DNA of 64,000 nucleotides from assembly GCA_023400405.1 (NCBI GenBank), contig JAEXFD010000040.1, positions 1 to 64,000 on the forward strand, in the 5' to 3' direction. Below, piece by piece: positions 31,947-41,206 of this stretch. Position 1 is the stretch's first letter. Each line of letters begins with the position of its first letter. Below the pieces are notes generated by a model. The model was given only the letters and a program-made list of their open reading frames with translations. It had not been told where the DNA came from and searched no databases. This stretch comes from Pseudomonadota bacterium. Its GTDB lineage: Bacteria > Pseudomonadota > Alphaproteobacteria > Sphingomonadales > Sphingomonadaceae. Position numbers and translations under genes: made by a program.

Positions 31947-33422
31947 AGTCGATTCGGACGGCCGGGTGATTGGGTAGCGACGCAGCCCCGCGCGTAGCGC
32001 GAACCATAGCCCCGGCGCGACCAGGGCGGCGTCGATCGCGAGCGCGACGGGGTCGGCGGGCCTGACGAGCGCGAGGTGCAACAGGCTGAGAGCGGCCGCG
32101 AGCGCGAAGGTAACTCTCCGCCCCCAGGCTGCGACCATCTCCGCTCGGGATGTGGCGAGTGCCGCGATCACCGCGCCAAGGGCGGCGCCCCAATAGATCG
32201 GCAGGCCCGGCAGGCCCGCCATGGAGGCGAGCGCGGCGAGCAGCAAGGCGACGGGCTGGCCCCAGAGGATCGCCGGCCAGACCCGTTCGAGGCGAGGCGC
32301 CGCCCGGCCTTGCTCGCGCCGCCGGCCGAGCCAGATCGCGCCGCCCGTCGCGACGATCAGCGTGAGCCCCGCACCGAGCGCGACATAGATCAGCTTGAGC
32401 GGCAACCCGCCGTACGTGCCGTAGTGCAGCGGGGTGATCATGCCGTAGAGTCGCATGCCCGCCGATCCGTCGGTAAAGCCGATCTTGCCGAGCAGGCGTC
32501 CCTCGCCGGAGAAGGTGAAGGTCTCGTTGCGGGCAAGATGTCCGGGCGCAGCGACCGCAAGCTGGGCCAATTGGCCGCGCGTGCCGAAATGCTGGTATTG
32601 GACTTGAGTGATTTCCGCGCCAGGCACCTGGCGCCGGACCTCCGCGAGCATCGGAGCAAGCGGCGGCAGGGCGGCGGGGCGTGCGTCCTCCGTCGGCTGC
32701 GGGCCGAGCAGCGCGACGAGTGCCTTTTGCTGATCTCCACGATAGGCGATCAAGGCGAGGATCAGCAGGATCAATCCCGAAAGGCCGAGGAGAGAGCCGG
32801 TCAGCGAGACGACCAGGTGGAACGGCAGCGCCCATAGTCCGATGCGATTGTGCAACTCGGCATTGCTGCGCCGCCTCGCGCCGCCCCAGCGGAGCCGGAA
32901 CGCATCCTTGAAGATCCGCCGATGCGCCAGGATGCCGGTGGCGATCGAGGCGAGCAGCACCATGCCGAAGATGCCGACGAGGTAGCGCCCGATCGCGCCG
33001 GGGGCGGTCAGGTTGAAATGCACGGCCTGGGCGAATGCGACGAAAGGCTGCTGAATCCGATCGCCCATTCGGCCCTGGGCATCGACTGCCCATTCGACGG
33101 GCTGTCGGCCGTCGGCATAGGCGAGGACGGTCAGGCGCGGCAGCTCGGGGCTTGGCAGGCGGAGAATCATGCCGTCCTGGCGGCCTTCGATCCGGGCGCG
33201 CGCCTCAGCCCGCTGGACGATCGCGGCGAGGCGGTCGTCGGTGAGGACAGAGACCCGCGGCACGTCGGGTTGCTCCCAGCGCGAGAGCTGATCGACCAGC
33301 ACGAGCAGCGTGCCGGTGAAGCAAAGGATGTAGAGCAGGGCGCCGAAGACCAGGCCCAGCCAGCCATGGCCGGCGAGCATTCGGCGCGTGAAGGCATTGG
33401 ACGGTGCAGGCAACCGAATCAT
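31932..33422 (-). CDS. PepSY-associated transmembrane protein
   Basis: A 496-residue inner-membrane protein of the PepSY-TM family. The first helix starts near residue 20 (GWLGLVFGALLYILCFTGTLLVL), the large periplasmic part has PSPELPRLTVLAYADG and NLTAPGAIGRYLVGIFGMVLLASIATG, then HNRIGLWALPFHLVVSLTGSLLGLSGLILLIL and FTFSGEGRLLGKIGF. Further helices follow at the C-terminus. Members are found beside siderophore receptors and some reduce or process ferri-siderophores; this gene lies next to a TonB receptor and downstream of a Fur-like site, so iron uptake is the best guess. It starts with an ATGA overlap with the upstream membrane gene. Confidence 0.85.
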   Translation of the reverse strand: MIRLPAPSNAFTRRMLAGHGWLGLVFGALLYILCFTGTLLVLVDQLSRWEQPDVPRVSVLTDDRLAAIVQRAEARARIEGRQDGMILRLPSPELPRLTVLAYADGRQPVEWAVDAQGRMGDRIQQPFVAFAQAVHFNLTAPGAIGRYLVGIFGMVLLASIATGILAHRRIFKDAFRLRWGGARRRSNAELHNRIGLWALPFHLVVSLTGSLLGLSGLILLILALIAYRGDQQKALVALLGPQPTEDARPAALPPLAPMLAEVRRQVPGAEITQVQYQHFGTRGQLAQLAVAAPGHLARNETFTFSGEGRLLGKIGFTDGSAGMRLYGMITPLHYGTYGGLPLKLIYVALGAGLTLIVATGGAIWLGRRREQGRAAPRLERVWPAILWGQPVALLLAALASMAGLPGLPIYWGAALGAVIAALATSRAEMVAAWGRRVTFALAAALSLLHLALVRPADPVALAIDAALVAPGLWFALRAGLRRYPITRPSESTSKLL

Positions 33423-33973
33423 CGTGCGAGACCGAAGGCGCAGCCGAAGCCGAGGGCGGCGAATAGCGTCATGCTCGCAAAGGGCGTGCGTAGCCGTTCC
33501 GCGGCGACCGTCCAGCCGACGAAGCCCGCCCATAGGCTCGGGACCATCAGGCCGGCCCCGACGAGCCGGGTCTGTTCGTCGAGCGGCGCACGCGTGGCGA
33601 TCAAGGCCGCGATTCCGATCGCCGCTGCAAAGGCGAGAGGCCCGGCGATGAGCCCCTGGAGCAAACCCCGCCCATAGCGTCTCCGGACACGCGGAGCGCC
33701 TCTTTCGGCACGGGGCGCCCGCGGCGAATCGGTCCGCCACTCGATGCGTGTGAGGATGAAGGCGAAGCCGAGCAGTGCCCAGGTTTCGAACAGCAGCGGC
33801 ACGCCGATCTCGGCGCCGAATCCCCGGATCCAAGACCATGCGCCGGCGATCCCAAGGGCAAGTGCAATCCAGCGCGGACCGGGAGCCGAGCCGCTCCGGC
33901 GCCAGCCCCACCATAGCGAAAGGATCGCGGCTCCCGTCGCGAGCAATCCCGTCATCGCCCAGAAAATCTGCAT
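33419..33973 (-). CDS. small polytopic membrane protein of the iron-uptake unit
   Basis: A 184-residue protein with about five hydrophobic segments (IFWAMTGLLATGAAILSLWWGW; WIALALGIAGAWSW; VPLLFETWALLGFAFILT; LIAGPLAFAAAIGIAALIA; MTLFAALGFGCAFGLA). I do not recognise the family with confidence. AGAGGGTGGGAA precedes the ATG. Translationally coupled with the PepSY gene (ATGA) and divergent from the TonB receptor gene, with only about 80 bases between. A role beside PepSY in siderophore-iron handling is inferred from position. Confidence 0.75.
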   Translation of the reverse strand: MQIFWAMTGLLATGAAILSLWWGWRRSGSAPGPRWIALALGIAGAWSWIRGFGAEIGVPLLFETWALLGFAFILTRIEWRTDSPRAPRAERGAPRVRRRYGRGLLQGLIAGPLAFAAAIGIAALIATRAPLDEQTRLVGAGLMVPSLWAGFVGWTVAAERLRTPFASMTLFAALGFGCAFGLAR

Positions 33974-33989
33974 TTCCCACCCTCTTGAG

Positions 33990-34008
33990 AATGCGATTGA
34001 CTCGCATT
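33990..34008. promoter_or_regulatory. Fur-like palindrome
   Basis: AATGCGATTGACTCGCATT: perfect seven-base arms AATGCGA/TCGCATT around TTGAC, 19 bases in all. It has the length and AATG...CATT ends of Fur boxes (compare AATGAGAATCATTCTCATT). It lies between the divergent membrane gene and TonB receptor gene, so one repressor could control both. The TTGACT inside it may also be a -35 element for the receptor. Confidence 0.6.
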
Positions 34009-34055
34009 TGCATCAAAGTCTAGTTGCGTTGCAGCAACGATCAACGGGGGTCAAG

Positions 34056-36344
34056 ATGTTTCTGGCGCGTACCGCCTTCTGTGCTTTCCTCTGTGCCGCT
34101 TCGCTGCCCGCCCTGGCACAGGAGGCGGTCGCGCCAGGCGCAACATCGAGTCAGCAGGCCGACGGCGACGAGATCGTCGTCACCGGCGAAAAGGCGAAGC
34201 GCACGCTGCAGGAGACGCCGGCGAGCGTCGCGGTCGTGACCGCGCAGGGCATCGCCGACCAGAATATCCTAGGCCTCTACGATGTCCTCGAGCGGACGCC
34301 GAACGTCTCGATCAGCGGTCCGCGAACGAGCTTCACAATCCGCGGCATCGACGCCTTCAACGTCTCCGGCGCGGGCGATGGCGCCCTTGCCAGCGTCTAT
34401 GTGGACGGCGCCGTGCTGCCGCGGGCCGCGCTGACGACGGGACCGCTCGACCTTTATGACGTGGCGCAGGTCGAAGTGTTCCGCGGGCCGCAATCGACCG
34501 TGCAGGGTCGCAACGCGCTGGCCGGGGCGGTGATCGTGCGAACGACTGATCCCGATAATTTCTGGAGCGGGCGTGCCAGGCTAATGCTTCGCGGCGGCGA
34601 TGGCGAGCGGCGCGTCGCGGGCGCTCTGGGCGGGCCGATCGTCGATGGCCAACTCGCCTTCCGGCTGTCGGGCGAAGTGGTCCGTGCCGACGGGCTGCTG
34701 TATAACGCAACGCTGCACCGGGATGCCGATCCACGCGCTTCCGAGACGATCCGTGGCAAGCTTCTGGTTACGCCGGAAGCGCTGCCCCGGCTGCGCGTGG
34801 TTGCCACCTATGTCCATGATCGCCATCGCCGTGGGGCCGATACGTTCGAATTCGATCCGCCCTATGCGGCCAGCGATCGGATCGTGCTCAGCGATATTCC
34901 GGACAGCCAGCGCGTGGTCAGCGATATCGGCACGATCGAGGCCGGCTATGATTTCGGCGGCGGGCTGCGGCTCACCTCGATCACAAACTATTCGAATGTG
35001 CGCGCCCATTTCAGCATGGATCCCGATCGCAATCGGACCGCCGGCGAGATCAGTCTCACCCGCGATCCCGACCGCACGCTGCAGCAAGAGCTGCGGCTCA
35101 ATCTCGACCTCGGCTGGATCCAGGCGCTCGTCGGTGCCTATTATCTGCGCGACGACAATCGCGAGTATCGGTTCGACGCGACCCAGAATCTGAACCTCAC
35201 CCGGCTCGGCGTCGATCGCCAGCTCCTTGCCATGGGGGTGCCGCAGGCAACCGTCGACGCGGTGCTGCGGCTCTATGGTGGCACCGGCATCGTGCCGATC
35301 CGCAATACGCTGTTGCAGCCGCGCCTGACCCGCAACCTGGCCGGCTTCACCGACCTGACCCTGCCGGTCACTTCGCGCCTGCGCATCCGCGCCGGCCTCC
35401 GCTACGACAATGAGCGGCAGGAGAGGGGCGCGACGCAGACCGTCGTGATCAACGGCGCACTGCCCGATCCCGCGGCCGTGCCCGCGCTCGCGCCGATCGT
35501 TCGGCAGCTCAATGCGTTGCTGACGGCGACGGCGAGCGGCGCGAACAGCGCCGAGCCGTTGCGGACCGTTACCTATGGCGCCTGGCTCCCCAAGTTCGGC
35601 CTGACCTGGGACGTCGCCCAGGACGTCTCGTTGAGCGCCACGGCACAGCGGGGCTATCGCGCCGGCGGATCGGGAATCAACCAGCAGCGCGCCCAGGCGT
35701 TCAGCTACGATCCCGAATATACCTGGAATTATGAGCTGTCGCTGCGGTCGCAATGGTTCGACCGGCGGCTGACCTTCAACGCCAACGCCTATTATATCGA
35801 CTGGCGTAACCAGCAGGTCTCGGTTCAACTCACGCCGGGAGCGGTGTTCGATACCCAGGTGGTTAATGCCGGCAAGTCGCGGCTCTACGGCGCCGAGGTC
35901 GAGCTGCGTGGCCGGCCGACCCGAACGCTCGATCTCTATGCCGGCGCCGGATATGCGCATAGCGAGTTCCTAGATTTCACTGTGCCCAACGGCACGCTCA
36001 AGGCTTCGGCGGCGGGCAACAGCTTTGCGCGTGCGCCACGCTGGACTGCGTCCGCCGGCGCAACCTGGCGGCATCCGAGCGGCCTGTTTGCCAACCTCAA
36101 CGCCAATTATCGCGGAGCGTTCTTTCAGAGCACGACGGACCAGACGGCTCCTGATGTGCACGGCCTGACTCTGGCGAATGCGAAGCTCGGATGGCAGGGC
36201 CGCAATTTCGGCGCGTATCTCACTGCGACCAATCTATTCGACGTCCAGCGGCCGACGAGCTTCTACACCGATTTCGATGGCCGGGTGCGCGGTACCTTGT
36301 CCGAACCGCGCATGCTGGGCCTGAGCTTCGAGGCGATGTTCTGA
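34056..36344 (+). CDS. TonB-dependent outer-membrane receptor
   Basis: A 762-residue TonB-dependent receptor. The signal peptide (residues about 1-22, ending ALAQ) is followed by the TonB-box-like DEIVVTG, the plug domain (TPASVAVVTAQGIADQNILGLYDVLERTPNVS, RGIDAFNVSG, VEVFRGPQSTVQGRNALAGAVIVRT) and the 22-strand barrel to the terminal Phe (LGLSFEAMF). The plug motifs match ferri-siderophore receptors more than nickel or vitamin B12 receptors, but substrate prediction from sequence is weak. GGGGGTCAAG precedes the ATG. Fur-like site and PepSY partner upstream support iron uptake. Confidence 0.92.
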   Translation: MFLARTAFCAFLCAASLPALAQEAVAPGATSSQQADGDEIVVTGEKAKRTLQETPASVAVVTAQGIADQNILGLYDVLERTPNVSISGPRTSFTIRGIDAFNVSGAGDGALASVYVDGAVLPRAALTTGPLDLYDVAQVEVFRGPQSTVQGRNALAGAVIVRTTDPDNFWSGRARLMLRGGDGERRVAGALGGPIVDGQLAFRLSGEVVRADGLLYNATLHRDADPRASETIRGKLLVTPEALPRLRVVATYVHDRHRRGADTFEFDPPYAASDRIVLSDIPDSQRVVSDIGTIEAGYDFGGGLRLTSITNYSNVRAHFSMDPDRNRTAGEISLTRDPDRTLQQELRLNLDLGWIQALVGAYYLRDDNREYRFDATQNLNLTRLGVDRQLLAMGVPQATVDAVLRLYGGTGIVPIRNTLLQPRLTRNLAGFTDLTLPVTSRLRIRAGLRYDNERQERGATQTVVINGALPDPAAVPALAPIVRQLNALLTATASGANSAEPLRTVTYGAWLPKFGLTWDVAQDVSLSATAQRGYRAGGSGINQQRAQAFSYDPEYTWNYELSLRSQWFDRRLTFNANAYYIDWRNQQVSVQLTPGAVFDTQVVNAGKSRLYGAEVELRGRPTRTLDLYAGAGYAHSEFLDFTVPNGTLKASAAGNSFARAPRWTASAGATWRHPSGLFANLNANYRGAFFQSTTDQTAPDVHGLTLANAKLGWQGRNFGAYLTATNLFDVQRPTSFYTDFDGRVRGTLSEPRMLGLSFEAMF

Positions 36345-36353
36345 AGCAGGTTG

Positions 36354-36411
36354 GGCATCGCCACCTTCATGCCGATCCGCCGCGCGGCCGAGCTTCAGGT
36401 GGCGATGCCCC
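36354..36411. terminator. long-loop inverted repeat between convergent genes
   Basis: A perfect 14-base stem GGGCATCGCCACCT / AGGTGGCGATGCCC with a 30-base loop, between the TonB receptor stop and the chemoreceptor stop. The loop is GC-rich and can itself pair. No clear T-run follows either way, so it is a terminator only by position; a recombination or RNA-stability element is an alternative. Confidence 0.5.
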
Positions 36412-36420
36412 TCCAATGCC

Positions 36421-38742
36421 TCAAACGTGGTGCAGGGCGACGGCGGAAACGGTCGCCCGGCCCCGCGGTCGTTTGGACATCGGGGCGATGTCGGCGCCAC
36501 CGTCGATCCGGAAGCTGCTCGCCTTGGCGCTGAGCGATACGACTTCGCTCGACAGGTTCCGCGCCGCGGCGGAGGTTTCCTCGACCATCGCCGCATTCTG
36601 CTGGGTAGCCTGGTCCATCGCGCCCAGTGCCGCGCTGATCTCCGTCATCGAGGCCGACTGCGCGCGGCTATCGGATGCGATGGTGCCGAGCAGGCTGTGC
36701 ACGGCTTCGACATCCTGCGAGATATCTACCAGCGCAGTATCCATCTTGCGCACCGATTGAACCGCGGCGGCGATGTCGGTCTGGGTCGCGGTCAGCTGGT
36801 CTCGTGCGACCCGGGCCTCGTCCTCCGCCCGCATCGCCAGCGCAGAGACGAGATCGGCGACGACGGCAAAGCCCGAACCCGCGTCGCCCGCCCGGCCCGC
36901 TTCCACCGCCGCGTTCATCGCGAGCACGCGGGTCTGGAAGGCGATCTTGTCCAGGCCTTCGATGACGGCGTCGATCCCTTCGGCGCTGCTGCTCACTCGG
37001 CCCATCGCCTCCATCGCCTCCTCTGCGGTCGAACGGCCTTCCTGGACGGTGCCCATCGCCTGGTCGGCGCGAGACAGCGTCTGGTCCGACGCCGTCGCGC
37101 TCGCGCGCAGCCGCCCGTCGATCTGGACCAGGGCCGCGCTGGTTTCCTCCAGGCTGGCGGCATTGGCTTCGGTGCGGCGCGCGAGGTCCTCGGACGCCTG
37201 GGCGATTTCCTGCGAGCCGGTGCGGATCGTGGTGGTGCTCTCCCCGACCGCGCCGATTAGCTGGCGCAGGCTCCCGAGTGCCGTGTTGAAATTCTGCTTG
37301 AGCCCTTCGTAATCCGCGGGGAAGGCCTCGACGATATCGACCGTGAGATCGCCTTCCGAGAGGCCGGTCAGGCTCGTCGACACCGTCTCGACGACGAAGG
37401 CGGTCTTGGCCTGCTCGTCTGCGCGGCGGGCGAGGTTTGCCTTAATGTCCTCCTGCATCTTCTGCAGCGCGTCGGCGAGCTTCCCGACCTCGTCGGCCTG
37501 ATGGATGTCGAGCGCCTGGTCGAATTGCTCACGGGCGATGCCGTTGGCGAATTCTGCGCACTGGCTGATCGGGCGGGCGATGCGCGCCGCGGCATAGGCG
37601 ATCGCGAAGACCGCACCGATGGTGACGGCGATGCCGATCAGCAGCTGCCATAGCATGCTGGTGAGTGCCTGCGCGCTCAATGCGCTGCTCAGCGACTGGG
37701 CCTGAGCCATGACCAGGCTGCGCGGGACCGAGATCACCACCGACCAGGGCGTGCGGCTGCGGCCGAGCATGATCGGCGAATAGACTTCGATGTTCGTCGC
37801 CTTGGGATCGTCGATCACGCGGGCCTGACCGGCCTTCACGATGTCTGCAAGCGGCGCCCACCGCGGATCGACCGAAGCCGCCGGCTTGCCGATCGTATCC
37901 GGCGCGCCGCTGTTCGCGGCGATGAGGCCGGTATCGTTGACGATCAGCACCGCCCCCTTGCCCGAGAAGAGCGAGTTGCTGGTCTTGGTCGCGACGCTCT
38001 GGAGGAAATCCAGATTATAGTCGGTGCCGGCGACGCCGACGAACCGCCCATTGACCTTGATGGGAACCGACATGGTGGCGAGGAAGACCGGCTTGCCCTG
38101 GACGATATAGGGCAGGGGGCCGAGGATGCTCTCCTGGCCGTCGGCCTTCGGGCCCTGATACCAGCCCCCTTTCATCAAACCGTTGGGGTGGCGATCGGTG
38201 CTGTCATATTCGACCAGCGGCTGAATCGCGACGTTGCCGTTGGCGCCGCGCGTCCAATAGGCGAGGAAGCGTCCGGTCGCGTCCGATCCCATCAGACGAT
38301 TGTTGGCAAAGCCGCCATCGGCGCCGTCGATCGCATTGGGTTCCCATGCCGAATAGGTGCCGTTGAAGCTCGGATTCTCCTCCAGCTCGCGGCGCAACAT
38401 GCCGTTGAACTGGACGCGGCGCTGGCCCGCGCTTGTCGCGCTACCGTCGCCGCCGGCCAGGAGCGAGAAGGAATGGGCTGTGGTCCTTGCCGCGTCGAAC
38501 GCCACGTCCAGCGCACCCTTGATGCCGCGGGCCTCCACGGCGGCCCGGTTCTGCAGCATGTCCTTGGCCTGGCTGCTGACGATGTCGTCCACCTCGCGGC
38601 CGACGAAGCGATGCGAGTTCCAGGCGAAAAGCGCGCTCATGGTGACGAGGACGATCACCGTGACGGTGAGGCAGAAGCCGGCGATCAACGCGATCTTGCG
38701 CTGTAGCGACGTCATTTTGTCGAGATGGGACATCAACTGCAT
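36421..38742 (-). CDS. methyl-accepting chemotaxis protein with Cache sensor domain
   Basis: A 773-residue chemoreceptor. The first helix (about residues 19-43) is followed by a large periplasmic dCache-like domain (NGTYSAWEPNAIDGADGG, GGWYQGPKADGQESILGPLPY, FVGVAGTDYNLDFLQ), a second helix (LLIGIAVTIGAVFAIAYAAARIA), a HAMP domain with further linker helices, and the signalling domain with hairpin tip KIAFQTRVLAMNAAVEAGRAGDAGSGFAVVADLVSALAMRA. It would relay ligand binding to CheA/CheW. ATG 38742 is preferred over GTG 38763 because AGAGGTG lies just before it. The protein ends LHHV, with no CheR-type pentapeptide. Confidence 0.9.
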   Translation of the reverse strand: MQLMSHLDKMTSLQRKIALIAGFCLTVTVIVLVTMSALFAWNSHRFVGREVDDIVSSQAKDMLQNRAAVEARGIKGALDVAFDAARTTAHSFSLLAGGDGSATSAGQRRVQFNGMLRRELEENPSFNGTYSAWEPNAIDGADGGFANNRLMGSDATGRFLAYWTRGANGNVAIQPLVEYDSTDRHPNGLMKGGWYQGPKADGQESILGPLPYIVQGKPVFLATMSVPIKVNGRFVGVAGTDYNLDFLQSVATKTSNSLFSGKGAVLIVNDTGLIAANSGAPDTIGKPAASVDPRWAPLADIVKAGQARVIDDPKATNIEVYSPIMLGRSRTPWSVVISVPRSLVMAQAQSLSSALSAQALTSMLWQLLIGIAVTIGAVFAIAYAAARIARPISQCAEFANGIAREQFDQALDIHQADEVGKLADALQKMQEDIKANLARRADEQAKTAFVVETVSTSLTGLSEGDLTVDIVEAFPADYEGLKQNFNTALGSLRQLIGAVGESTTTIRTGSQEIAQASEDLARRTEANAASLEETSAALVQIDGRLRASATASDQTLSRADQAMGTVQEGRSTAEEAMEAMGRVSSSAEGIDAVIEGLDKIAFQTRVLAMNAAVEAGRAGDAGSGFAVVADLVSALAMRAEDEARVARDQLTATQTDIAAAVQSVRKMDTALVDISQDVEAVHSLLGTIASDSRAQSASMTEISAALGAMDQATQQNAAMVEETSAAARNLSSEVVSLSAKASSFRIDGGADIAPMSKRPRGRATVSAVALHHV

Positions 38743-39417
38743 TGGGCACCTCTTTACGAGCACGCCATGGGCTGGCGCTCTTTGCGACGATTATTGCTCC
38801 TCTGGTTTTAGGACGCGGCCGGAGGCGCCCCTCTCGTTGCCCGAGCCAGCGCGCGCCAAATGTCTCGATCGCGAGACAGGTCCCGCAATTTCCGCGCGCG
38901 GCTTGTGACGCTCCATGAAAACGCCGAAGCCTCGATCAGCGAAGAGCACGCGCAAAATGCGGCGTTTCTCGGGAACCATTTCACGCAAAAGATGTTGTGC
39001 TGCGGGGTTTTGAGGCCGGTCCTTCGGATGGCAGCCTTGTGCGGGGAAGACGTGGAGATTGTGCGGGGGGCGTCGGCTTGAAGCGATTTCGACTTGTCTC
39101 GATACCCGACGCGGTCCCGCGGGCGCTCGACTCCCTGCGCGTCGAGTGCGCCATGCGTCATTCGCTTCCCTTTTTCACGCGCGTCAATCGATCGTCGCCT
39201 TGCGCGCCGCCGAAGTCGGCGATTGGCCGGTCTCGGCCGGGGAAACAGTTTCCATGAGAAGCGTTGAACGTTCCGGGTTCGACATGAATTTGAAAAAATG
39301 ACGGGCAGAAATTCTGATAATCAATCTTATCTTGCAGTAAAATAACGATAAGATTTAATCTTCGAACGGAGTTTTGAGAATTAGTTCATTCATTACGGCC
39401 CGCATCCGGGTGCTGTG
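38743..39417. other. long intergenic region with AT-rich promoter area
   Basis: About 675 bases between the chemoreceptor and tpsB starts, divergent. No convincing ORF. Visible: an inverted repeat TGTCTCG-ATCG-CGAGACA (38861-38878) with a second copy of its left half (TGTCTCGAT, 39095-39103), and an AT-rich stretch at 39285-39375 with a perfect 9-base inverted repeat AATCTTATC/GATAAGATT. Confidence 0.6.
39323..39355. promoter_or_regulatory. perfect inverted repeat upstream of tpsB
   Basis: AATCTTATC (39323-39331) and GATAAGATT (39347-39355), 15 bases apart, about 65 bases before the tpsB start, in the only strongly AT-rich stretch of this region. A repressor or activator site for the TPS-CHAT operon is the natural reading. 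Sequence evidence only. Confidence 0.55.
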
Positions 39418-41190
39418 ATGCGTTTTAAGGGGAAGCGCGGCGTGCATTGTTCGGGAAGTTTCTATCGCAATAGTTGCGGGGCAGGCGCTTTGCTCGCCGG
39501 TTTACTTTGGAGTGGCGCCGCGATGGCGCAGACCGTTCCGCCGCAAAGCCTTCCGTCGCCCGAGCAGGTGACCCCGCCGACGCCCGAGATCCAGAAGCGC
39601 TCCAGCGTCAATGTCGATTCTCGGGGCGCCTTCGAAGTCGATACTTGCCCGTTCGACGATTCGCCGCTGCGCCTCGACCTGAAGAAGGTGGAATTCTCGC
39701 GCCCGGACGGATCGCCGCTCCAGCCGGAGATTGCCCAGGCCATCGCGGGCGTGAAGCTGCCGACCGGCGACCAGTCGATCCGCGTCGTCTGCGAACTGCG
39801 CGATGCGGTCAATGCGACGCTCCGTCGCCAGGGCTGGGTCGCCTCGGTGCAGATCCCGGCCCAGGAGATCACCGACGGCACGCTCAAGCTGCAGATCGTC
39901 ACGGCGCACATGGTCGAGACGCGGGTGCGCGGCAATCCGGGGCCATATGAGAAGCTGCTGCGCGAGCGGCTGGCGCAACTCCAATCCTATGATCCCCTCA
40001 ACGAGCGCGTGGTCGAGCGGCTGCTGCTGCTCGCCGGCGACGTGCCCGGCCTCGATGTCCAGCTCGCGCTGCGCCCGTCGGGCGGCCGCCAGGGCGACGT
40101 GATCGGCGAAGTGACGATCAACTATCGCCGCTTCACCGTGCTCGCAAATGCGCAGAACTACAATTCGCGCGTCCTGGGGCGCGAGACCGGCTATGTCCGC
40201 GCCGAATATTATGGCCTCACCGGGATGGGTGACCTCACCTATCTCGGCGCTTCGAGCACGGCCGATTTCCATGAGCAGAAGATTTTGCAGGCCGGGCACA
40301 TCTTCAGCCTGGACGGGCGGGGCACCACCTTTGGCGGGCGGGTAAGCTATGCGTGGTCGCGGCCCGATCTCGGCGCGCTCGACTATCGCACCGACACGCT
40401 GATCGCCGGGTTCGACGTCACCCGGCCGCTGGTGCGCTCGCTCAACACCAATCTCTCGCTGGGTGCGGGCGTCGACTATATCGACCAATATACCAATATC
40501 TATTCGGACGGCACCAAGCTGCCGCTGACCCGCGACAAGATGCGGATCCTCTACCTCAGCGCCAGTGGCGACACGCGCGAAGTGCGCCTCGACGGCAGCA
40601 TCCTCTGGTCGCTGCGCACGGCGCTGGAGCTGCGCAAGGGCTTCGACATCCTCGGCGCCTCGAAGCAGGGCTTTGCCGACGGCCATGTCCAGTCGCGCAT
40701 CGACGGCCATTCCGATGCGTTCGTCGCACGCGGCAGCGTCGAGGGGATTTTCGGACCCAGCCCGTGGTTCCGCCTGATCGGCAAGGGACAGGTGCAATGG
40801 ACCAACGTCTCGCTGCTCAATTACGAGGAATTCTCGCTCGGTAACCTGACGATCGGCCGCGGCTACGATCCCGGTGCCAACAGCGGCGATCGCGCGGTGG
40901 GGCTGACCGGCGAAGCGGAATTCACCCTGCCGCTGAGCGACAAGGTGACCTTCCAGCCCTTCGGCTTCTACGACTTCGTCTATCTCGACAATCTCGATCG
41001 CGGCGCGACCGAGCGCAACCGCAAGCTGTCGAGCTTCGGCGGCGGCATCCGGATCGGACTGCCCGGCATGGCGCTGCTCGAGGTCACCTATGCCCATCCC
41101 AAGGACAAGGCGCTGACCATCGATCAGCGTCGTCCGCCCGACCGTGTGCTGGTTTCGTTGTCGCTGCGCTTCAGCGACTCCGTCCGATAG
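39418..41190 (+). CDS. TpsB outer-membrane transporter (ShlB/FhaC/HecB family)
   Basis: The pore partner of two-partner secretion, about 590 residues. Signal peptide (MAQ end, about residues 1-38), then a POTRA domain (LDLKKVEFSRPDGSPLQPEI; VNATLRRQGWVASVQIPAQEITDGTLKLQIV) and the Omp85-type barrel with GLTGMGDLTYLGASST, FSLGNLTIGRGYDPGANSGDRAVGLTGEAEF (VRGY-like FxRG motif variant IGRGYDPG) and the final RFSDSVR. It precedes a TpsA gene by 16 bases. GTG 39415 and ATG 39418 are both possible starts. It would secrete the following TpsA protein. Confidence 0.9.
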   Translation: MRFKGKRGVHCSGSFYRNSCGAGALLAGLLWSGAAMAQTVPPQSLPSPEQVTPPTPEIQKRSSVNVDSRGAFEVDTCPFDDSPLRLDLKKVEFSRPDGSPLQPEIAQAIAGVKLPTGDQSIRVVCELRDAVNATLRRQGWVASVQIPAQEITDGTLKLQIVTAHMVETRVRGNPGPYEKLLRERLAQLQSYDPLNERVVERLLLLAGDVPGLDVQLALRPSGGRQGDVIGEVTINYRRFTVLANAQNYNSRVLGRETGYVRAEYYGLTGMGDLTYLGASSTADFHEQKILQAGHIFSLDGRGTTFGGRVSYAWSRPDLGALDYRTDTLIAGFDVTRPLVRSLNTNLSLGAGVDYIDQYTNIYSDGTKLPLTRDKMRILYLSASGDTREVRLDGSILWSLRTALELRKGFDILGASKQGFADGHVQSRIDGHSDAFVARGSVEGIFGPSPWFRLIGKGQVQWTNVSLLNYEEFSLGNLTIGRGYDPGANSGDRAVGLTGEAEFTLPLSDKVTFQPFGFYDFVYLDNLDRGATERNRKLSSFGGGIRIGLPGMALLEVTYAHPKDKALTIDQRRPPDRVLVSLSLRFSDSVR

Positions 41191-41206
41191 GCTCGAGGAG
41201 CGTAAG

